DNA of 64,000 bases. Source: Roseburia sp. 1XD42-34 (GTDB taxonomy: Bacteria > Bacillota > Bacilli > Bacillales > Amphibacillaceae). The position numbers were made by a program, and so were the translations under genes. The number at the start of each line of letters is the position of its first letter. Positions within the stretch are counted from its first letter, which is position 1. The stretch spans positions 1-64,000 of the forward strand of contig NZ_QWLJ01000007.1 in the NCBI RefSeq assembly GCF_009917385.1, written 5' to 3'. This document shows positions 15,594 to 22,921 of the stretch, one piece after another. The notes under the pieces are model-generated. The model was not told the DNA's origin. It worked only from the letters and a program-made list of their open reading frames with translations, and searched no databases.

Positions 15594-18500
15594 CTATTTC
15601 TTTATTACATACCTGCTATTTTCAAGATTGTAAACTTCACCAATATTTCCTGCAATAGTTTTATAATATTCTTTTTTTGAAAGGCGGTTATAATCCCCTA
15701 TCATGTAAAATTCTTTTTTCGCTCTTGTCACAGCCACGTTAATTAGATTAGGCTTAGAACATGACCAATCGGCAGCACTATCGCTTTTTTCATCTGTTCC
15801 AGCTACAAAATAAACAATATCTGCCTCCCTACCCTGGAATGTATGAACGGTTCCAATTGATTTAATGATCCAGCTACTTATATCTCTATTTGGAATACCT
15901 TCTTGCTTTAAGCGTGCTCTTACAATGTTCTTAATACCGTCTTTTACAGCTGTAAAAGGGGTAATTACATATATATCAGGACGCTCTATACCATTTTTCC
16001 ATTGTGAGGCGATCTTTTCCGCAACAAAGTATGCTTGTTCTTTTACAAATTGGCGATTAGATGCACTGCCGATACAATGAAACCATGCACTTTCCCCAAT
16101 CTTTTGCTCTTTAGCTAAAACCATTTTATTATCATAAGCAATTTCATTAGAGATGGTAAACATTGGACTTGAACACCTTCTATGAACCCATAAAGGAATT
16201 CCAATCCACTGCCGATACTTATTATATACTCCAAATCTATTTGCATTATCAGCAATAGATTGTACAGAGGACCCTTTATCAATATAAATAGAATCCACAT
16301 TATAGTATTTTTTAATGTCTCCTAGAATTGTTTGATCAATAGTTACGACTGGTTCTATTTGAAGTGGATCTCCAACTACAATAGCATTTTTGGAACGCCA
16401 TAATGCTCCTGCTGCTTGCTGTGGACTAGCTTGTCCAGCTTCATCAATAAACAAATAATCAATAAAATCTTTGCTTACCCCTTTGTACATCAAACTAAAA
16501 CTTGCAAAAGTAGTACTTATTAATGGAGTTATCAAATGAATAGCTTGCCAAGCATATTCCAAGTATCGTCTATGTTCACTCTGGTTTAAATCTAACTGAT
16601 TTCGGTAATTTAATAAACGAAGGTTAGATCTTATCGCTTTGTAGTTGAATATTAATATCAACTTATGAATCTTCATTGCTTTTAAAAATAACAATCCTCT
16701 TTCATAGTTTAATTCATCTGTGATCCAAATTGCTTTTTCTTGCCTATAATCATATACAGAACTACTCCAATATTTCTCATCAGGTAGCACTAAATTTTGA
16801 TTTTCATATTTTTCCATTACACGATCATAGTAATCTATTTTATTTTTTTCTTCCTTCATAACTTCTTGTGTTGCATACTTTTTTAAGTTTAATTGATGTA
16901 AATCATCTAATTCTTTCTGAATTTTTGCATTAATTTCTACTAATTCAGCTTCTAATTGTAATATTTGTTCATTCTTTTTACGAAGCACTTTTCTAATTAC
17001 TCTCTTTAAAAGCCCTTCTCTTGAAGCTGTTTCAAATTCTTCTTCTAATAATGTTTTTCTCTCTTGGTAATGTTCTAGTGTCTCTTCTACTCTTTTCTTC
17101 TCTTCTTCAATAAATATTAAAGTTGTCTCCAATCTATCTAATGCTCTTGGTAACTTATCAATATCTTTAAGCTGCTCACATAGGAATTGTAGTTCTTTTT
17201 TCTTTGCTTTAATAGACCTTAGTGTTGCTTGAAAATCATTAACAGCGTCTTTCCAATTAGACATGTCAATGTTTTTACTATCTTGTTCTAATTGATTTAT
17301 AAAACTATCCTCATCTTTATTATAAAGTTTATTATAATAGCTCGATATATTTTCCTTTTTTCCCATTGCAGCAGAAAACAATCCCCACGCCTTTTCGTCA
17401 TTTCCCATTAGCTCTTTGGCAGCAATTGGGTACATATTTAACTGTTTTACCTCATCAGCATAAAGTTCCTCAAATGCTTTAAACTTATCCTTTTCGTTAA
17501 CTTTACGAATTACTTCCCCTTCTTTTGGAAGGTCTTTAGAAATGTTTTCTACTGCACCATTATTACTTGAAGCTACAACCATTGAATAATTTCTAATTGA
17601 GTTTTCCATCTCATAGATTGGATAATTGTAGCCTTCTAATTGAAGGGTTTTCAACTTTTGAAACGCTTTTTTTGGATCTCCTAATTTAATCATGGCTTCT
17701 GCTCTTTCAACCATGGTATGTGCAAAAATATCTTTTAATAGAGTTGTTTTCCCTGTTCCTGGAGGTCCATTAACTGAATGCACTTTTTCATTCATGTTTA
17801 TAATTTGGTTAACTGCAACCTGTTGCATCAAAGTCAACCTATGTTCAACTTTGGAAGGCCACCTACCATTTGGTAAATATTTAGGCTGTAATATTTCTTC
17901 TATAACCTTTCTATTTTCATCAATGATGATTCTATTATTAGAATCTACTCCTTCGATAAACTTATATAAAGTCTCATTAGTTCCTTTTTGAATAATATTT
18001 TCTAAATCTTTTAAAAAGAAGCTGTTGAAACTACTCTGACCACTACTGCCTTCTTTTATGATTTCTTTCTCCACATAGTGTAACGATTGGTTTTCTAGTA
18101 GAAAAAAATACTGTCGATATGTATTTAAAGCTTTGTAGAGCGAATGTTCATCTACTCCACCTTTAAAAATAGCATCTACTTTGTCTTCAAACAATTGTAA
18201 TTTATCATCAAATGCTGTCTTCAATTCATCATATGCTATATGAGCTTTTTCACTCATTATCCTAGTTGCATACATTAAAATAGGAACAAAAATTGAGTCC
18301 TTTATGTACTCCCCATTTTGATCAATCGAAAAGGAAAAGCTAAAAAGAATTGTTTTGTCTTTGTTGATAAGTTTTTCATTATTTTGCAGTAAATAACGTA
18401 AATACTCAACTAGTTTATATTGTTGAAAGCATCCCAAATAATATCGAAATTGTAGTTTTTCTTTACTAGACTCTTTTAATTTAACCTGCTCCCATGGTTT

Positions 18501-18656
18501 ATCTGACAAACTAATTTGTTCAGTTTTACGACGCTTTTTCTCGTCTGCAAAATGATTTTTGCTGATCACTTTTCCAATACTATTCACCTTACTTGGAGAT
18601 AAAGATTCAACTAATTTCCAAGCCTCTAAAACAGATTTCACATCTTCTTTCCGCAT
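15594..18656 (-). CDS. Large SF1 (Upf1-like) helicase with coiled-coil insert, possible defence protein
   Basis: The start is set at the ATG 18654-18656 because AGGAG lies ideally upstream; an in-frame extension to 18800 lacks such a site. The product is 1020 aa. Residues 1-290 form an unrecognised N-terminal domain. Walker A N-G-P-P-G-T-G-K-T-T-L is at about 297-304. About 470-640 is a long Glu/Lys/Leu coiled coil inserted in the helicase core. Walker B I-D-E-A-G-Q-A-S is near 737, followed by V-V-G-D-P-L-Q-I-E-P-V. Motifs T-F-Q-G-R-E-A-D (near 943) and N-V-A-V-T-R-A-K-K (near 975) complete the Upf1/Dna2-like SF1 signature. All ATPase residues look intact amid decayed mobile DNA. Such helicases are often anti-phage effectors, but no nuclease domain or partner is seen, so the defence role is inference. 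Confidence 0.85.
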   Translation of the reverse strand: MRKEDVKSVLEAWKLVESLSPSKVNSIGKVISKNHFADEKKRRKTEQISLSDKPWEQVKLKESSKEKLQFRYYLGCFQQYKLVEYLRYLLQNNEKLINKDKTILFSFSFSIDQNGEYIKDSIFVPILMYATRIMSEKAHIAYDELKTAFDDKLQLFEDKVDAIFKGGVDEHSLYKALNTYRQYFFLLENQSLHYVEKEIIKEGSSGQSSFNSFFLKDLENIIQKGTNETLYKFIEGVDSNNRIIIDENRKVIEEILQPKYLPNGRWPSKVEHRLTLMQQVAVNQIINMNEKVHSVNGPPGTGKTTLLKDIFAHTMVERAEAMIKLGDPKKAFQKLKTLQLEGYNYPIYEMENSIRNYSMVVASSNNGAVENISKDLPKEGEVIRKVNEKDKFKAFEELYADEVKQLNMYPIAAKELMGNDEKAWGLFSAAMGKKENISSYYNKLYNKDEDSFINQLEQDSKNIDMSNWKDAVNDFQATLRSIKAKKKELQFLCEQLKDIDKLPRALDRLETTLIFIEEEKKRVEETLEHYQERKTLLEEEFETASREGLLKRVIRKVLRKKNEQILQLEAELVEINAKIQKELDDLHQLNLKKYATQEVMKEEKNKIDYYDRVMEKYENQNLVLPDEKYWSSSVYDYRQEKAIWITDELNYERGLLFLKAMKIHKLILIFNYKAIRSNLRLLNYRNQLDLNQSEHRRYLEYAWQAIHLITPLISTTFASFSLMYKGVSKDFIDYLFIDEAGQASPQQAAGALWRSKNAIVVGDPLQIEPVVTIDQTILGDIKKYYNVDSIYIDKGSSVQSIADNANRFGVYNKYRQWIGIPLWVHRRCSSPMFTISNEIAYDNKMVLAKEQKIGESAWFHCIGSASNRQFVKEQAYFVAEKIASQWKNGIERPDIYVITPFTAVKDGIKNIVRARLKQEGIPNRDISSWIIKSIGTVHTFQGREADIVYFVAGTDEKSDSAADWSCSKPNLINVAVTRAKKEFYMIGDYNRLSKKEYYKTIAGNIGEVYNLENSRYVIKK

Positions 18657-18949
18657 TGTTTCACTCCTAAATATTCTTCCTTCCCAATTGAAAGGTTTGT
18701 CTACTGGATAACTTAAATGCATTATACCAAATTTCCAGTTGCAGGAATATAGATAGGTATATTTATCTATTAAAACCTCCATCTTAGCAAAACAGGTCAC
18801 CTCTTACCTTGATGCAAATAATAGAAATGCACTTAACCTATTTCTTTTAAGTCTTCATGATGAGCAAAAACGTAGCATCAGGCCTTTACTTTAAGAAACT
18901 GCCGCTATGTCGATATTATAAAAAAGGATGGCTACACTATGATGGGAGG

Positions 18950-19432
18950 ATGGATCGATTGAGTTGGATAAAGGATATAGTAAATCAATTAATAAAAAAG
19001 TATCGTTCTAATAATCCATTTGAACTAGCAAACTTTAAAAATGTCCATGTTATCGAGTGGAATTTACATGACGAAATCAAGGGGTTTTACAAATATGATA
19101 GAAAAAATCAAATATTTTTATTAATTCTAATTTAGATGACATAACTAAAAGATTTGTATGTGCTCATGAGCTCGGTCACTCTCAATTACATACAAGAGTA
19201 AATACCCCTTTCTTACGGAGTACCACTTACCTTCCAGTAAGTAAGATTGAAGGTAGAAGCAAACACCTTTGCTGTAGAGCTTCTTCTGCCAGATGAGTGT
19301 CTCTATGAATATGTAAGCACAAACATTACCATTAAAGAAGTAGCTGCAACTTACGGTATCCCTGAACAAATTTGTCATTTAAAAATTAGTTTGGGCGGGT
19401 ATTTAGAACTAAAACTTTTTAAGTGGAATTAA
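18950..19432 (+). pseudogene. ImmA/IrrE-type metalloprotease, frameshifted
   Basis: The N-terminal part begins at ATG 18950 or the TTG at 18959 (GGGAGG lies just before) and reads L-S-W-I-K-D-I-V-N-Q-L-I-K-K-Y. Near 19115-19125 the frame shifts. The next frame carries the zinc motif A-H-E-L-G-H-S-Q-L-H. A second shift near 19245 leads to V-E-A-N-T-F-A-V-E-L-L-L-P and the C-terminal end at 19432. ImmA-type proteases cleave the ImmR repressor to switch ICEs and phages on. The separated repressor remnant is at 14745-15182. The zinc ligands are intact in one piece, but two frameshifts make the gene inactive as read. Confidence 0.8.
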
Positions 19433-19444
19433 ATTCATTTTACA

Positions 19445-19474
19445 AAACCAATAATATAATTGGTTAGTTTTTAC
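19445..19474. terminator. Hairpin behind the protease remnant
   Basis: AAACCAAT and ATTGGTT pair around AATATA and are followed by AGTTTTTAC. This is a plausible plus-strand terminator of the old immR-immA unit. Confidence 0.45.
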
Positions 19475-19645
19475 TATATTACCAAATGATAAAGACTGTT
19501 AACATTGTAGTGAGCTATAATATTACAGAAAATTTTATTAATATTTTAAGGAGGGAAAACAAGTAATATATCAACAGCTATAGGATTTTTTCTATTACTC
19601 TAGCTATATACATTATAGTAAATTATTTAAAATGGAGGGATTACT

Positions 19646-20134
19646 ATGTTGAAGAAAATTATATCGTTAGTGACAATTTTTACAGTAACTATGCTACCAA
19701 TAGCTGTGTCAGCTCAAACAGTTAGCAATGAAAAGAAAAAGGAAGTTTCACCTGAAGAAGTGGAAGCTATGGCTTCTGAGTTAGAATACATCTTCACTGA
19801 AATTGCTGTTAAGGACGAATCGACTGGTGAATATGTTCTTGATAAACAAGAGCTGAATAATTCATCTTTTAGCGAAAAAGAAAAGGATGGCATTCTAAAT
19901 GTTCTTAATTATATGAATAGCCAAAAAGGAATAACAACTTTTGACAACGCTTTTAAAAGATGTTGGGCTGATGCTGTAGGTATTGCCGGAGATGTGTTAG
20001 ACGAGTTTTTAGGATACGTTGAAAATAAAGATTGGATTGCTGCAGCTGGTATTCTTGCATTAGCTGGTATATCCATTAATCCAGCTGTTATATTTGTATT
20101 TTCACTAACTTGTGGAGCCACTCCAGTAGAATAG
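19646..20134 (+). CDS. Secreted protein with hydrophobic Cys-containing C-terminus (162 aa)
   Basis: TGGAGGG precedes the ATG. Residues 1-23 are a signal peptide with cleavage after V-S-A. An acidic segment follows (S-P-E-E-V-E-A-M-A-S-E-L-E). The C-terminal 60 residues contain F-K-R-C-W-A-D-A-V-G, an amphipathic stretch, then two Ala/Gly/Ile-rich hydrophobic segments and a second cysteine in S-L-T-C-G. Proteins of this kind, acidic pro-region plus hydrophobic two-Cys tail, are known from the Bacillus cereus group without function. The architecture suggests a processed membrane-active peptide, but this is inference. A terminator follows, then a small membrane-protein gene. It parallels the pair at 1186-1849. 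Confidence 0.75.
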   Translation: MLKKIISLVTIFTVTMLPIAVSAQTVSNEKKKEVSPEEVEAMASELEYIFTEIAVKDESTGEYVLDKQELNNSSFSEKEKDGILNVLNYMNSQKGITTFDNAFKRCWADAVGIAGDVLDEFLGYVENKDWIAAAGILALAGISINPAVIFVFSLTCGATPVE

Positions 20135-20153
20135 AGTCTCTTTAGCATATATC

Positions 20154-20192
20154 AAGAACCTGTAAATGTAACCATACATTTACAGATTCTTT
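20154..20192 (+). terminator. Rho-independent terminator of the secreted-protein gene
   Basis: AGAACCTGTAAATGT and ACATTTACAGATTCT form a stem with one mismatch around AACCAT. It is followed by TTTTATTTC. Confidence 0.75.
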
Positions 20193-20319
20193 TATTTCAT
20201 TACATGATGTTTTATAAGAACATTTTGGATCAATCTTATACTCCACATAAGAGGCTAATACCAATAGGTAATATCATTGAATGAAATTTAGTCGATAGAA
20301 TAAAGTAAATTAAAAGGAG

Positions 20320-20523
20320 TTGTCGTATATTAACATTTTAAATAATATAAACGATTTATCTATACTGCTCTTGCTACTATCCTCTTTCTTTTATTATATT
20401 CAATTGAGGCAAATTAAAAGAGAAAGGAAGCTTACTACTTTTGAGACTTCAATGTATATATTAACACAAGTCGCATATCTTCTATGGGCAGGTAGTTATC
20501 TCCTTATGATATTGTCAAGATGA
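20320..20523 (+). CDS. Small two-helix membrane protein (67 aa) with unusual start
   Basis: The only upstream start in frame is TTG at 20320-20322, and AAAGGAG touches it with no spacer. An ATT nine bases further on would have normal spacing, so initiation is unclear. The product has a hydrophobic helix (L-S-I-L-L-L-L-L-S-S-F-F-Y-Y), a basic loop (Q-I-K-R-E-R-K) and a second helix near the end. It lies 185 bases after the secreted-protein gene, past its terminator. Two-helix basic proteins beside secreted peptides are sometimes immunity proteins. Here that is only a suggestion from position. Confidence 0.45.
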   Translation: MSYINILNNINDLSILLLLLSSFFYYIQLRQIKRERKLTTFETSMYILTQVAYLLWAGSYLLMILSR

Positions 20524-20637
20524 AAATGTTATACATGTACAGATAATATCGCTAGCTATTTAAACTGCTAATCTTGATGGAGGTAGATATCGGAGTTTGG
20601 TACCTTTAATTACTCTTAAGTGTTCACAAACAATCAT

Positions 20638-20871
20638 TTATTTTTTAATACAGAATGGATAATCGCATCCTATAGCACCATTATCCATTCGTTTTTTTAA
20701 GCATTTGCAATTGGTATGCATAGCATTTGAAATATGGTTTCGGACTGTTTTTTCTGATATGAATAATTCCTGGGCAATTTCTTTTGTGGTTTTATCCTGT
20801 ACTAATAGCTCGAATACTTCTTTTTCCCGTTTGGTTAATAATTGCTTCGGTTTATACTCGTTGTCCTTCAA
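20638..20871 (-). CDS. gerE: GerE-like regulator with aberrant C-terminus
   Basis: The start is the TTG at 20869-20871 after AAGGAGG, giving 77 aa. Residues 1 to about 51 are almost textbook GerE: L-L-T-K-R-E-K-E-V-F-E-L-L-V-Q-D-K-T-T-K, then E-L-F-I-S-E-K-T-V-R-N-H-I-S-N-A-M. This is the LuxR-type DNA-binding fold used in late mother-cell transcription of spore coat genes. After A-M the usual Q-K-L-G-V-K-G-R-S ending, which forms the fourth (dimer) helix, is absent. A Cys/Lys-rich tail replaces it. The tail coding DNA contains an inverted repeat (GAATGGATAAT/ATTATCCATTC). The gene lies at the border between island and backbone, next to ysmA as in B. subtilis. It is probably non-functional or altered. 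Confidence 0.75.
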   Translation of the reverse strand: MKDNEYKPKQLLTKREKEVFELLVQDKTTKEIAQELFISEKTVRNHISNAMHTNCKCLKKRMDNGAIGCDYPFCIKK

Positions 20872-21257
20872 ATGGTAACCCCTCCTTGCTGTCAATAGAG
20901 CTGCAAAATGAAGGGAAATTATTTAGTCAATAATAGCTTATGTGAAAGCAATTAAACGGTGCGTACATTTATAAGGGTTAACAGAAATCTTCTTTGAGAT
21001 TAATCGACACATTCAAGCCAGATGACAAATGTTTTTATCTTCCTATTTATTATTTGTTTTATTTTTAACATACACTCCTTCCTATTGTAAACGCCAAAAT
21101 CTTGATTAGGATTGCGACATATTTTTCCAAACCCTAAGCCAACAATCTCAACTGGTATTCCTTTTACAACCGATTCATTCATTAAGCTCACACTTAATAC
21201 ATGGACCTGTATGGACTATTACTACAGACATACACGAAACAATTCAATCCATAGGTT
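20872..21257. other. Gene-free stretch between gerE and ysmA
   Basis: No supported gene is present. A 63-codon minus-strand frame (21000-21191) has only a weak ribosome site and no recognised similarity. No clear hairpin or promoter was found. Confidence 0.35.
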
Positions 21258-21698
21258 TTACTTTTTCAACAATGCCGTTCTCATCGTTTTTTCCAATGAT
21301 ACAGGCTTGCCTGTTTTTGCATGAATATAGACAAGCCTTCCTCGTCCGGTTAAAGCTATTTCTTGTTTGTCGTCTAGTACCATATAATGAATATCAACAG
21401 ATGATCTACCGACATGGTGCGCTTTTACATAAATATCAACGGTTTGATCAAAATACAATTGTTTTAAGTAATCACATTGCAAATCAGATACTACGGGGAT
21501 GCCATCGGTATTTAAATTGCCATCAAAGATGCCAACTGCTTTTAAAAATTCGATCCTGGCCTGTTCAAAATAAATAAACGCTGCTGTATTGTTCATGTGT
21601 CCGAATAGATCTGTCTCAGAAAAACGAACTGTAACCGGGATGGAAAAGGAAAATGTAGAGCGCCATTGATTTAAATCTTCTATATAAGAAATTCTCAT
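21258..21698 (-). CDS. ysmA: Acyl-CoA thioesterase, 4HBT hotdog family
   Basis: The start at ATG 21696-21698 is preferred because GAGGTGAG lies seven bases upstream; the open frame extends further without such a site. The 146-aa product shows the 4-hydroxybenzoyl-CoA thioesterase signature: V-R-F-S-E-T-D-L-F-G-H-M-N-N-T, with the catalytic Asp and the H-x-N-N pair, then Y-F-E-Q-A-R-I-E-F. It hydrolyses acyl-CoA thioesters; the natural substrate is not known. It lies between sdhB and gerE as in B. subtilis, where this gene is ysmA. Confidence 0.88.
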   Translation of the reverse strand: MRISYIEDLNQWRSTFSFSIPVTVRFSETDLFGHMNNTAAFIYFEQARIEFLKAVGIFDGNLNTDGIPVVSDLQCDYLKQLYFDQTVDIYVKAHHVGRSSVDIHYMVLDDKQEIALTGRGRLVYIHAKTGKPVSLEKTMRTALLKK

Positions 21699-22100
21699 GC
21701 TTTCACTCACCTCATCAATTAGATATATAATACGTGGGCTTAGAATACTCTCACGGCTATTGAACAATTGAACTTTCATACTTGCACAGTTATGTAATTC
21801 GCCATCAAAAACATACTATTAGCTACCTTTTTCCACTTAACTACCTACTTGTCCCATGCCAAAAGCAAAGAAACATTATAGATTTCCTGGTATGGTAATA
21901 TGTTAACCTAATTAATGTTAAGACCCCTTTTACTACTATCCTGGAATTTACATATTGACTTCCCCAAGCTGCATAAGAAAAGTATTTCCCAAAGTTAAAA
22001 AATAATGTGGAGCAATAATATTTCCTGGGTGTGTGCGTGAATAAATAAACAAAATCACCAAAACAAACCGCTATTCAAAAATTTCTCACTTTTTCAAGTG
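21699..22100. other. Gene-free stretch between sdhB and ysmA
   Basis: About 400 AT-rich bases with no open frame worth calling. It ends at the sdh terminator. No other signal is seen. Confidence 0.4.
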
Positions 22101-22144
22101 GAAAACAGCCCAAAGCCTAGCTAGAGGCAGAGGGCCGTTTGTCA
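22101..22144 (-). terminator. Terminator of the sdhCAB operon
   Basis: On the minus strand ACGGCCCTCTGCCT and AGGCTTTGGGCTGT pair imperfectly around CTAGCT. TTTTCC follows. It lies 12 bases after the sdhB stop. Confidence 0.65.
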
Positions 22145-22154
22145 AAACTAGATG

Positions 22155-22919
22155 TTAATGTGCGTTGTCACTTCCAAAAAAGTTTTTAAACGCTTGAATG
22201 TTTGTAGCTCGGTTCATTGCAGCAATAGAGGTTGTTAATGGAATACCTTTAGGGCATACTTGTACACAGTTTTGCGAATTTCCGCAACCATCAATACCAC
22301 CGTCTTCCATCAACCCATTTAACCGTTCACTTGCATTCATCGCTCCGGTTGGATGTGCGTTAAACAAACGAGCTTGTGATATAGCAGCTGGTCCAATAAA
22401 ATTGGATTTGTCATTCACATTTGGACAAGCCTCCAAACAGACGCCACACGTCATACATTTAGATAATTCGTAAGCCCATTGGCGTTTCTTTTCGGGCATA
22501 CGTGGTCCAGGACCTAAATCATGTGTACCATCGATGGGTATCCACGCTTTCACTTGTTTTAATGCATCAAACATGCGTTCACGGTCAACAATTAGATCAC
22601 GAACAACTGGAAATGTTGACATTGGCTCTAAGTGGATCGGATGGTCAAGCTGATCCACAAGTGCTGCACAAGATTGTCTTGCAACCCCATTGATCACCAT
22701 GGAACATGCACCACATACTTCTTCGAGACAATTCATATCCCATTGTACTGGTGTCGTTTTCTCCCCATTTGCATTAACCGGATTTTGCCTAATTTCCATC
22801 AATGCAGAAATAACGTTCATATTTGGCTTATATGGTACTTTAAACGTTTCTTTATAGGAGTTAGAATCAGGGCTGTCTTGTCGAGTTATAATAAACGTAA
22901 TTGTTTTATTATCAGCCAT
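22155..22919 (-). CDS. sdhB: Succinate dehydrogenase iron-sulfur subunit
   Basis: This is the electron-transfer subunit of complex II, passing electrons from SdhA flavin to the SdhC haems and menaquinone on the inner face of the membrane. Its 254 aa are the usual length. The N-terminal 2Fe-2S ferredoxin domain shows C-L-E-E-V-C-G-A-C-S-M near 64-74. The C-terminal domain carries C-M-T-C-G-V-C-L-E-A-C-P near 155 (4Fe-4S) and C-G-N-S-Q-N-C-V-Q-V-C-P near 211 (3Fe-4S/4Fe-4S ligands). It starts two bases after the sdhA stop, the last gene of the operon. All cluster cysteines are present. Confidence 0.97.
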   Translation of the reverse strand: MADNKTITFIITRQDSPDSNSYKETFKVPYKPNMNVISALMEIRQNPVNANGEKTTPVQWDMNCLEEVCGACSMVINGVARQSCAALVDQLDHPIHLEPMSTFPVVRDLIVDRERMFDALKQVKAWIPIDGTHDLGPGPRMPEKKRQWAYELSKCMTCGVCLEACPNVNDKSNFIGPAAISQARLFNAHPTGAMNASERLNGLMEDGGIDGCGNSQNCVQVCPKGIPLTTSIAAMNRATNIQAFKNFFGSDNAH

Positions 22920-22921
22920 TC

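Noticed and set aside
15594..18656. Assignment of the helicase to the Mokosh defence family
   Set aside because: No phospholipase-D H-x-K motif is visible and no second Mokosh gene is present; the family name would be a guess.
18657..18800. 48-residue N-terminal extension of the helicase
   Set aside because: An ideal ribosome site precedes the internal ATG at 18656 and none precedes the extension.
21000..21191. Minus-strand open frame of 63 codons between gerE and ysmA
   Set aside because: Weak start signal and no recognised family; not enough support.
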